Shown here piece after piece: positions 47,301-56,900 of a DNA stretch of 64,000 bases. This stretch comes from Siniperca chuatsi. Its lineage: Eukaryota; Chordata; Actinopteri; Centrarchiformes; Sinipercidae. Location: positions 17,913,429 to 17,977,428 of the forward strand of contig NC_058056.1 of assembly GCF_020085105.1 (NCBI RefSeq). Direction: 5' to 3'. Numbering within the stretch: the first letter of the stretch is position 1; every line of letters starts with the position of its first letter. The notes under the pieces were generated by a model, which did not search any database, was not told the DNA's origin, and saw only the letters and a program-made list of their open reading frames with translations. A program made the translations under genes and the position numbers.

Positions 47301-50245
47301 TGTTTTGGCACCTGGACAAGAAAGACGTGCATTTGTTTTGCACACTGAACACTGCTTTACTGTATAAGTAACACAAACTTATTACAGCCATTGAAAACCT
47401 ATAGCCTCCTATATGACGCATTAGAAAGTGACTTCCTTCTATTACTCTGCGGTAATAAAGGGCTCTTCACAAAGCAGACACTCAAAGCTATCAGCAAAAA
47501 TGCCAGTGCTGTGTCAAAGCTGGGCCGCAGCGAGACTCTCCGTCATCTCAACATCTTGCCATGCTGAGTGAATTTGTTTTGGGTTCTGCTCATAAAAGCC
47601 ATTAGTCCTGTGAAATGGAGCCTCAAAAGTCCACAGCTACTACTTCAATGCAGAAAACCTCGTCATTAAATGAATGTAATGAATGAAAAACCTGGAAAAA
47701 CATCATGAATTTGGGGTAATAATTGAAAACAAATTTCTGAAGATTACATGGATGTATATAAATAAAAAGGCAAAATAAGAAAAACATTTGCAAATATTTA
47801 AAACACACACCACTTATGACTAAACCCTTATAGTACTGTTAGGTGGAGACGAAAATTGAGTTACCCTCTTTGCTGAGAAGCAGGATTCAATTTTTCTAAT
47901 AGACTGTAAGAGAGGGATAAGTGCCACTTTTAGTCATTGGCTTCTGGATGGGTTTTATAATAAATGCATGAGTGCTGGAGCAGGTCAACCAAGTGGCAAG
48001 CAGCACCTTGGAAGCAGCCAAATTTAGATTCCTTTAATGTGTATAAAGCATTGTATAAGCTATTCAGAGCTCCGGCCTTCACCCCTGACCCCCCCACCTC
48101 TCGGAGATCGGAGAGCATGGCGTGCCTTAGAGCCATGGGCGGAGCCTGTTATCTACAATGATGCAACTCTGGAAGGTAGGAATAAGAAATGGATTTGTTT
48201 GAGGGAGGCACTCTTAATGGGATAGTATCACTTAGGGGATAAGTAAAATGTATGCACTTACGCACACACCCTAACCTAATGAGTCAAGGACGTCTCATTT
48301 TCTGATCCAAGAGCTATGAGTCTTGTTAGTTAATTCCTGTATCATGAGTGAATCAATAACAGCAAAGTGGTGTCACAAGCTTGGGAAGGGGCAAAAACGC
48401 CACTTTCAATTTACAGTATATGCCTTTAAGGGCGGTGGCAGTGGCTATTTTTAGAACATGAGATGAATTAGAAAATTAAGACTGAGAGGTGAAGCAGCAG
48501 AAAGACTGTGACCCTACATCAATATCTTCTGCTGTATTCATTTTGATGGATGCAGTTGAACATCTACTGGTAAATTAATTGCAAATTGGCCCACGTCCAT
48601 GACTAGTCTTAGTAAGACGTAATTTGCTTTTCAACTTATCTTATGAGTGAGTGAAATTGAATAAATCAGCTCTATGCGGCAGTGCAGAGGCAGCTACATT
48701 ATACATTGTAGGGCAGTGTAGAATCTCATTGACTTTCGTGCAGCTACGTGATTAACAAAAACAATCATAAGTAAAATAATATGTCCATTTCTAAATTTGA
48801 AACCACAGAGGCAAAACCAAAACTGTGATGAACATAATTTGGTTTGCATTTCAAATTTCTGAGGCTGTGTGGCATTAATCTAAAATCTTTCTCAAACCAC
48901 TGAATTTGCTTCTTATTGATTTTTGCAAATTAAATAAGGTTTGAGTGGAAAGCAGTGCTTTTTATCTGATGCTATCTGATACTCTCTCTCTCAGCCCTGG
49001 CTCTCTGTCTCCGGCATGTCTGGCCAAAGCAGAGGAAATGTTCACCGGTGACTCAGGTCCATAAAAGATGATCCACAATTCAGCCACAAAAAGAATGGGA
49101 TACAATGTGTGGCTGAGGATGAGGATTTTGCTGATGGCAATGAAATGTTGCATCAACCATTTACCACACTGTTTAATGGGGAACAGCTGTGGTGGGACTC
49201 TTGAAACATTCAGTTTGTCAACATTTTAGCATGTCAGCTGCATATTGGGCTACGTGTATAAAGGCATTATTCACCCACTGATGAACAAAATGCAAAACTA
49301 AGTAGTAGTAAACATAAGGGCAGATTTTGGGTTGGCCCAGGTCGGCTCTAGGCCCAGTTATTCCCATGGCACTAGACAGGTTGTAGGCGTTTATCTCACC
49401 AGCTGAGCCTGAAAATCAAGCATCAAGCCAGCATGAATAACACCGGAAAGCCAATGACTTCCGGAAATAATTAATTTCACAATAAAACCTTTACTGAGGA
49501 AGTTGCAGAGTAGTCTGTCTGTATCTCAAAACAAAATTAGAACATTTTATTTCAATAGAGATTGAAGCTGTTGAAGCTATTGTAAGCTTTTTTGGAAACC
49601 AATTCAATTCACAATACACATTTATATGTAAAAATAATAATAATAATAATAAAATAATGAAAATATTCACGTTAGGTTCACTTAGCTTAGCCTATTTCCC
49701 TAAAGATTAATTATTTGGTAATAATCCATCGTGAGTGATCAGTCATGTCTTTGAAAACAACGCATGTCTGGTAGTTAAGAATGGAAATTAGTGAATTTCA
49801 TACACATATTTTTAGGCATAAACTTTACATGCTTTTATTTTGACAACGTCTCACGCTAGTTATTCCTGGTAGCTTTAAGCGGTTGAACCTCCGCTCCCAG
49901 CAGCGCTGCCTTGCACAACTGAGCACACAACGAGGATGGAGAATAAAGAAATACCCCCAAGCGATTTGTCTTGTGTTAAGGGTCCTTTTTGCAGAATAGA
50001 AACATACAAATAAGAGAAAACACGAGGTGAAATAAACTAAATAATGAATAAGAAATTGTGCAAAGAAGAATGTAGAAGAATGGTGTGATTTATTGTGTCT
50101 CAGGTATCTCCATGAGGTGTTGCTGAGATTGGGAGTACTGTTAAATTGCATATATCTAGAGTTATTAGACAATAAGAAGCATTTACCAACCTTGTTCAGG
50201 ATCCCAGTTAACTTGTTTCCTTGGGTTTTCTATTGGAAATTTCAT
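32302..50245 (-). CDS. kcnk10: TREK-2 two-pore-domain K+ channel, seven coding exons
   Basis: A mechano-, lipid- and pH-gated background K+ channel of the plasma membrane. Coding exons on the - strand, 5' to 3': 50191-50245, 46324-46739, 37359-37476, 35125-35285, 33985-34177, 33746-33888, 32302-32934. All have GT-AG borders, and they sum to 1719 bases (572 residues; human isoforms about 540). Exon 1 encodes [18 protein letters not shown], nearly the human isoform start. Exon 2 has [14 protein letters not shown] and TM1. P1 is [11 protein letters not shown]; exons 5-6 hold TM3, P2 ([12 protein letters not shown]) and TM4; the last exon holds [11 protein letters not shown] and [16 protein letters not shown] of the regulatory C-tail. 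P2 has Ile where TREK channels usually have Phe. Methionines before VMKWK could serve as internal starts, as known for TREK channels. The gene is divergent from spata7. Confidence 0.96.
32935..33745 (-). other. kcnk10 intron 6
   Basis: Non-coding, 0.8 kb; no repeat or other gene recognised. Its acceptor on the - strand is GTCGCCACAG. Confidence 0.6.
34178..35124 (-). other. kcnk10 intron 4, filled largely by a LINE tail
   Basis: The 0.95-kb intron between the exon ending at 35125 and the exon starting at 34177 contains the LINE 3' end at about 34200-34922. Confidence 0.6.
34200..34922 (+). mobile_element. LINE 3' end with TTCTGA tail
   Basis: A short frame ends [18 protein letters not shown], which resembles the C terminus of a fish LINE ORF2. 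Then comes an AT-rich 3' UTR and a terminus GGGATCAATAAAGTATTTCT with repeated GATTCT, a recurrent fish LINE tail. It is 5'-truncated and antisense to kcnk10. Clade not assigned. Confidence 0.6.
35286..37358 (-). other. kcnk10 intron 3
   Basis: A 2.1-kb intron. It contains a probable AT-rich MITE at about 36607-36978 and nothing else recognised. Confidence 0.55.
36600..36985. mobile_element. AT-rich MITE-like element
   Basis: The left end CTATAGGAGTGTTCAATAT and right end ATATTGAACACTTT...CCATAG are inverted repeats about 380 bases apart. The interior is about 80% AT and non-coding. Family unknown. Confidence 0.45.
39967..40454. mobile_element. Two adjoining repeat fragments (CAGTGGCCACTTTATTAGG end and hAT-like copy 3)
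   Basis: The left part starts with the common vertebrate repeat terminus CAGTGGCCACTTTATTAGG and shows a degraded interior. The right part, from about 40100, carries AAAAAGTACACTATTTCC words and ends TTCCACCATTG, matching the hAT-like elements near 14 and 16 kb. Both are truncated. Confidence 0.5.
40800..41240 (+). mobile_element. LINE reverse transcriptase fragment, R2/NeSL-like
   Basis: One frame reads [13 protein letters not shown], then a short RVDSGGEKT stretch and [10 protein letters not shown]; another continues [13 protein letters not shown]. The KQG and LAMDPL blocks are typical of reverse transcriptase and are closest to the restriction-enzyme-like-endonuclease LINEs (R2, NeSL) as recalled. 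The copy is interrupted by frame changes and truncated at both sides. It may begin further left, near 40500. Confidence 0.6.
41845..42131. mobile_element. Foldback MITE copy 2
   Basis: Same family as 938-1416. The left arm contains TTGCTGAGAGTTAGCTGAGA and the right arm CTTCTCATCTAACTCTC; the right half also has CCAGTCTTTATGCTAAGCTA. It is shorter because the interior is mostly missing. Confidence 0.7.
44805..45480. repeat. Unassigned interspersed repeat
   Basis: A non-coding block from about GTGACAAAATGGCCTCAGC to CAATCCCTTTCACATTA, with relatively high GC for the intron. It resembles a repeat the annotator recalls from other perciform genomes. There is no second copy in the window, so this is tentative. 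Confidence 0.35.
46740..50190 (-). other. kcnk10 intron 1
   Basis: A 3.45-kb intron between the small start exon and the exon carrying TM1. Near 47160-47300 is a short repeat-like block (TTCAATGTTTCGAGCCCAAA). A frame on the - strand starting MFFLFCLF near 47783 was examined as an alternative start exon and not accepted. Confidence 0.5.
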
Positions 50246-50900
50246 CTCTATTTTTGTTCTCAATCAAAACGTAGGGGAATTTGTTCAGCGCGATTATAAA
50301 AAAATACAGAAAAATAGCCGGATCACGAGGAACTCTTCTCCCACATCATCTGCACAGCATCTTTTCGTGAATGTGGGTTTAAATTGTACGGAGGAATAAA
50401 CGCATCGCAAAACCGCATTGTCTGCCTTTGCTGGCCCCCCACCCCCCCTTTTTTTCCTCCACCTCGCTTGGACGCGCGGTGTTCGCCTGACAGAGAGATA
50501 CTTGTGATACCTTTCACTGAGCCGTCGCACCAAACCACATCCCGTCTCACACTCAAACGTGCGCGCGCGCACACACACACACACACCAGTGGTCCGGTCC
50601 AGAAACACGGCTGGAGTGTGTCCAAATAAGCAACTATACCCACGCGTTATGCCGGCAGCGTGAACAACGGGGAAGGATACTCTCCTCCCTTTCATTCCCA
50701 AAGCGTACTACCCCACCTGCCTTTTACTGTAACTAGCTGGAGGAAATTTGCTTCTAGCTTTGCATCAGCTAAAATTTCACTAATTTTAATAATCTGTTTT
50801 TGAATACTCACTCTTATGTTTTCCCCCCAAATCAGGATTATCCTCTCATCGTTTGGCAACCGGCGACAGAGCACATGGCGCAGGGCGGCAAGTCAGAGAT
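50246..50900 (-). promoter_or_regulatory. kcnk10: kcnk10 5' leader and CpG-rich promoter region
   Basis: Upstream of the kcnk10 start codon the DNA becomes richer in CpG than the flanking sequence, notably about 50400-50700 (GGACGCGCGG, GCGCGCGCGC). This is expected of a vertebrate promoter and 5' UTR. It includes a GC/CA microsatellite at about 50561-50586. The start site itself is not identifiable by eye. Confidence 0.45.
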
Positions 50901-52436
50901 ATTCTCCAAATCAGCAGCAGACTCATTACATCATCACATGTATGGGAAACAGTGCACTATTTATGAACTTAGATAGCTAAAGACAAGTCACCTTCTCCGT
51001 CCCGTCAGACCCCCCAAACTGTGTACTGTTGACCAGACAGAAATTTATAAACAGCTGGGCCAAATTATTTTCAGGAAATATTTAGAGACGCCTTACATAA
51101 TAAGTACGTAGGCTTGTAGTATACGTGTAACTCAAAACTTTGCACTTTTTGTTTTGATGATTATGTAGCCAAAACGTACTATACAAGTGTTCCAAGTTAG
51201 GTTGTATTTAAAGGACCATGCTCTTGTTTTTGCATGTTTTTGTTCATCCATTCAAGCAATATTTACATCAGTTTTCCACCCTGCCCTCCTGGCAGACATT
51301 GGTTTCCATTCATTTCAATAGATTGTATGAAACATGCTTGAGAACTCCTTTTAATTTTGTCAGAATTATGTTACTGTAACTGTAATACAATCTTCACTTG
51401 CAAATACTACTAATAATAATTATTATAATGATAATTGCTTTATAACACACACAAATAGGCCAGAATGCGAGAGAGAGAAAATATTAGAGGAAAAAACAAG
51501 CACAAAATAAAAAAACTAAAGTCACTTAAAATGGATTAAATGGGAAACCTATAGCCTGGGAAGGGTAAAAATGAATTCATATGAAAGTTTTGAATAATGT
51601 TGAATGAAACTAAAGTTGCCAAGCTGTGAAATTAATCTGATTCATTTGGAAACGATAAATAAAGGAGATCAAGATTCTGGGTAGCAACATTTATTCAGAC
51701 AGCAAAATTACAAAAAATTGTTTCGGAACAGAAGGTTTAGGATCCTTGAAGGCTCAAACTGTAATTTTGTGTCCACTTCAATACATCATCAAAGCCAAAT
51801 AAAGATTTTCTCAGCTCATCACAATTGATTACTCTTGTACAAGGATAAGCCCACTGGTGTTTACAGGTCTTTAACAGCATGAGAACACGTTAGGAATATA
51901 ATTAATGTGTCGTTCAATTTGTGAGTGCAGCATGGGGTATTAATAGACCATTTTACATGAATTTGAAACTTTTAAACTGGTGATAACATCAAACTGTTTA
52001 ACACTAAAAAAAAACTAAATGAAGCATGAATTGGTTTGTGGCTAAAGCTAATTACACTGTTCAAAACGTCTGTTTCACATGTTGCCTGTTACACCAGTAA
52101 TTCACAATACTTTGTTGGTAAATGACGTGAGGGGTTAAAAGGTCGATCAAACAATACATGGCAGAATTAACAATACGCTGCTGACAGAATGTTCTCATGA
52201 CCAACGTGTACTCTGCTGAATCAGAATTTATATTTGTTGCACTCTGTGTTTTCCCACATTGGTCAGTTTTTCACACTGCCACATTACTATAAATGAGGAA
52301 ACTTTGGTGTTTTTTTGTTTTCAGCAAGCCGGATGGTGTGTATAACCACAAACTGCCCTAATTAACAAGATAGGCTACCAGTTATTACATGGTTATTCAT
52401 AAGCTTGGTGCATCTGGTAGATATCCAGGACTCTGG

Positions 52437-52530
52437 AGCACTTGAATAGAACAGAGCCATCGTCAATGTTAGTAACACCTGTGCCTTTCCTACTATGACA
52501 AGTCAAATCACCTGCTGTGAAAATGGCCAG
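52437..52530. repeat. Unclassified interspersed repeat, copy B
   Basis: It matches 30478-30580 in the same orientation, sharing CACTT, AATAGAAC and the GCCATC, AATGTT and TGTGAAAA blocks. Class unknown. Confidence 0.6.
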
Positions 52531-53324
52531 TGATTGTGTGCAACACCAGTAATTCGTATCTGTTCCACCACTCATTGAAGGAGAAATGTAACACCTTCAG
52601 TTACAATTGCCAGTAAGTCCCATTTTCTAATGACAAAATAAAGTCACAACATATTTTATGCATTAAGTCATAGTTCTTCATTCCACTGTCTTCTCTCGTC
52701 GCCATGGAGGAGACGCTGATTCAGGCGGTCCAGGGCTAGACCAGGTCTCTGGAACATGTCAAGCATTATAGATCAATTTTACTGTTTCAGGGCCCTTGAG
52801 AGCACTTTTGAAAGGGTCCTGAATTTCTATCTGCTGTCTTGTCTCTTCCTCTGGTGAAAATTTAAATAACTGCACTATTAAGAAGACAACTGTATAAAAT
52901 TCAGTGCAAGTACAAGTCCATTTCCATGAAATCCTGCTCTTAATTGGCAGGTACATGGACTAAGGTTCACATGCCACTGTGTTTCATGACCAGTGAGGAC
53001 AATATGGGCTGGCTTTTCCTGCAATTTATGGGCTTCACACTGGCTCCACTGTGTGTATAATGTACAAACTGTGGCTCCAAAAATATCACGTCCACACCCA
53101 GAAATCCCACAATGTTGAAACACAAATTCATGTGTGATGTTAGTCATTTTGTCTACTTTTCTTTCTGCTATCTTTAGCATATGTTCTGTATACTAGGAAC
53201 TCATGTCAACCTAATGATAAACAATACCAGTGCCAGTGGATATCTACATTTGGGATTAAAATAAAGTCAAATATTTATTGCATGACAAATAATTTAGACC
53301 TAATTCAAACCTGCCATGCCTGCC

Positions 53325-53703
53325 AATTTTTTAAAATATGTTATGGAAAAAATAGAAAACATCAAAGCTTCAATTACTCCTGCTGTGTCACGTCTCCCTT
53401 CACTTGAGCCCTCGTCCTCCTCCACGCTGTTAGATAAGTTTACCCCCATTACCCTTAGGGATTTGGTCAGCAAAAAACGTACCTGTACAGACTGGCATTT
53501 GTATAATGTTTTTATGTCTATTCAAATGTTTTCATTTTTGTTTTTATATTTTATTTTATCTTTCGATGTTTAACTGTTTGCACGTTTTAATGCTCTTTTT
53601 AATATTTTGTTTTATCTGTATGGTATTGTATTTTGTGAAGCACCTTGTAACTCTGGTTTGTAAAGGCGCTAAATAAATAAAGTTTTTATTATTATTATTA
53701 TTG
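53325..53703 (+). mobile_element. L2-type LINE with most of its RT region deleted
   Basis: It starts with a coding piece (EKIENIKASI, then PSSSSTLLDKFTPITL) like the linker before the reverse transcriptase in fish L2/Maui elements. It then passes almost directly to the 3' UTR and the terminus GTAAAGGCGCTAAATAAATA plus ATT repeats. The copy is about 380 bases long and ends about 255 bases upstream of the spata7 reading frame. Confidence 0.7.
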
Positions 53704-53956
53704 TGCGTATGGGGATGGGTGGTTTGTGGCGTGTCCTTCCTTACGCATGAGCGTGATGACGAAGGCAATCATAGCAACCAGCATGGTGACGGGGAAGCTT
53801 AGCTTCGCTCCTTATCTGCTTATAAGCTAGTATTAGGCTGTTATGTTTATGTTACTTGATTATCTTACAGTTTTAAAATGTTTACAGTTAAGCACACTGT
53901 AGTTTCTGGATGTATCCAAGCTCTGCCGTCGCTGCCCCAGAATATTTCTGAGGAAA

Positions 53957-56900
53957 ATGGGATACGCTGAGTGTAACATTGCCATGGAATCGAGAATAGG
54001 TATGCAAATACTATTAGCATTAGCTAGCTGTTTGGCTGGTTAATCGGCATAAGGACAATTCTAATTGTGCTCAGGCAGCAACCCAAAGATAAACTCATGC
54101 TGACATCGTATACACTCTAATACTCTAATATGACTTTTATCTAGACAATGGTCAGGCCTTTACTCACATTAACGTTACTTGTTCTCGAGACTTAAACTTG
54201 AAATCCATAACCAAGACAGTAACGTTAGCTTGTAACACGATGCTTCAATTAATGTTAGCTAAGGTTATGTTAACGTTACATTATTTTGGTCCATTAAGTT
54301 GACGACTGTACTTTATCTGTTTTCCATGTCAAAGATAACATTTACTATTTTCACAGTGGTATTCGTTTTAACAGTACCGTATTGCCAATTATTACTGTAA
54401 ACCCGAACTATATTAACAACCGAAAAAAATATATATGAATAAATTCAAATCAAAGCAAAATTGACCAATAGTATTTTTATTTAATTTTTTTGGTGATAAA
54501 AAACAGTAACTTTTGGAAAATGTTTTATTGATTGTTTGCATCATATACATGTTTATTATCTGTTCTGAACTTATTTAAAAAAAAATTATTACATACTACC
54601 AATAATAATAACATACTGGAGCTAGAACATAAATGTATAAACACCTGACAAATAGTAATTACCCTGCCTAAATTACTGCAAGATTATTTTTTATTATTTA
54701 TCAATGTAATAATACTCTATATAATATTTCTTAAACAATATTTAAAGGCTTGTTGAAAATATTTTTGATTGTTTAGTCAATAAATGTTATTGATCACAAA
54801 TTATCAAAGCCTAAAGTTGATTTCTGACCAACATTTCAAAACCCCAAAGGTATTCTGTTTACAAAGATATACATAGTAAGTAAATAGTAAGTCTTCACAT
54901 TTGCAAAGCTGTATGCACCAAATGCTTGCTTGATAAATGACTTAAATGTTTCAGTATTTATTAAAACTGACATTCATTTTAGGGAGTGTGTCATCTGGAC
55001 TGGGTTGTAGCCGTGGTACAAGAGGACAGACTTTGAAAAGTAGCCGTAAGTATTAATATGTGCTAATATTATAATGAGAAATAACCCAAATAAGTATTGG
55101 TCATTTGTAAGAGTTTAATCTACAGTGTACTGTATGTTGTTCTCTGTCTTGTGTTTTTAGCTTTCTGCCCTCCCTCCTCCAGCAAGTTGACACAATCCAT
55201 CATTAAAGACCACATGGTGTCTCATTACAAAAAAGTTTACTCAGCTAAAGGTGAGCTACATAGCAGGAATACAGTATGACTCTTACATTGACATTTTGTA
55301 GACCGAGCAAATTAAGTCATAAGTAAGCTTATATGTTAAGTGGTTAAAACATGTATCTGTGTTGAATAATAATTAGATTAATAATCTGTCGTGATCTTAC
55401 ATTTTTGCCTTATTCCACAGCTGTCATTGATGCCTCAGTACCCAAAAGCTTGATACATAGTGTAAAGTGTAAGTACCCAAGTATAAAATATTAAATGATT
55501 ACTTACTTACTCAAACCACTTTTTTGCTGTTGAAATGTATTTCTGGGCTTTTTATAGGTAATATATTTCTCATTTTAGCACACCCACAATGGTTTTAATA
55601 GCATAATAATTAGTTTAAATGCTTTTCAGCTGTCTAAATGTAACCACTAACAGTCAGGTATTGGTGTCTCAGTGGTAATCAGCACAAAGACCAACATTTT
55701 CTCTCAGAACTCACCACTTTGCACCAGCTTTCAGTGGTTCAGGAAGACATGAATCATAATTGAGTACATGCAACTCATCCTCATCCTCATCTTTAATGGT
55801 AAAAGTCATGCTCTCTTCTTATGAGACAATTGCTCCCTTGATCCTCACATACCTCACAATTAAGTGCAGTGAGTCTTTGCCTGTTTAGTCATTTGAGGAA
55901 ATGAAATAAATCACACGGCAGATGTGGGCTCAACATAAATGTAAATTACAACATTTTTTTACAGAATAACCCATGGGATGTATTGAGAATCAGTGTGTAT
56001 AAATGTGTTAGATTATCCAAAGGTGGCTTTTTTTCTTTTAAAAAAATGTTTGATTGTAAAATACTGCTTTGCTGCCTGTGATAGTTACACAGTCCAGAGT
56101 AGACTATGTTCCTGTGTCTATTAATTTTTTCATTGCCTGTTTACAGACAATGACCAGATCAGACAGGAGCAGTTGCGGAAAGGGGGTCGTCCTCAGTCAG
56201 CCCACTGTCTCTCACAGAGGAATAGCAGAGCCTCCTGCTCCTCAGCCCAGGTGAGAAATCAAGGCAGATTCACAGATGTGTTTCTCATTGCTTCATGTGA
56301 TGCCAACATATCTTAGGCAGTAGCCATGGCATTGCCTGACTAGAAAACTTGACAATCATGACCGTTCAAAGGCTTTAAATGCAAAGCATGCATTATTTGT
56401 CATTCAACCCTTTTCAGTATGTACAATATCTGATTCAATACAATGTTTGCTTTTTAGAGTAGATTATCTGTGGAGTATGATGACAGCCCCTACCTCTACT
56501 CAAGGAGTTCCTCGGTCTCCAGCCCACGGTTCAGCACCTCCTTTCATGCCAAGGAGATAGTTTATCCATCACAGAACCAGTCTCATCACACTCGCCCAGC
56601 ATCAGAAATAAAGTACCGGAGCCCAGGGGCAACTTCTCACAGAAAGCAGTCAGCGTGTTCACTGGCAGCGTCGGGAGATCATAGCTGCTACAAGACTTAC
56701 CAGGACCCTGTTCAGAAGACGTACAGCGGAGACCTGCTCCAGAAACATTCACAGCACTTTACCCAAGACAAACCTTTCACCCCTAAGACCCTGAAATCAG
56801 ATAAGAGCTCATACCTGTCGAAATATCGCTACTACAGAGCACCACAGAGGAAACCTACTCAGGATTGTACCAACTCAAGATTGATGCGACAGAAGACTTA

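Larger units (their letters stand above)
50901..53956. other. Intergenic DNA between the divergent kcnk10 and spata7 genes
   Basis: No gene is supported. It contains copy B of the unclassified repeat (52437-52530), an internally deleted L2 LINE (about 53325-53703) and the spata7 promoter just to the right. Confidence 0.5.

Noticed and set aside
47743-47808. Possible alternative TREK-2 start exon (MFFLFCLF) in intron 1
   Set aside because: It resembles the human MFFLYTD start only in its first few hydrophobic residues, has a weak donor and would not restore the expected Val at the junction.
47930-48161. Overlapping frames on both strands in kcnk10 intron 1
   Set aside because: No similarity to channel exons or known families; no matching splice sites.
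50294-50701. Antisense frames of 135 and 106 codons in the kcnk10 leader region
   Set aside because: They lie in the CpG-rich 5' UTR/promoter and include the GC/CA microsatellite; no protein features.
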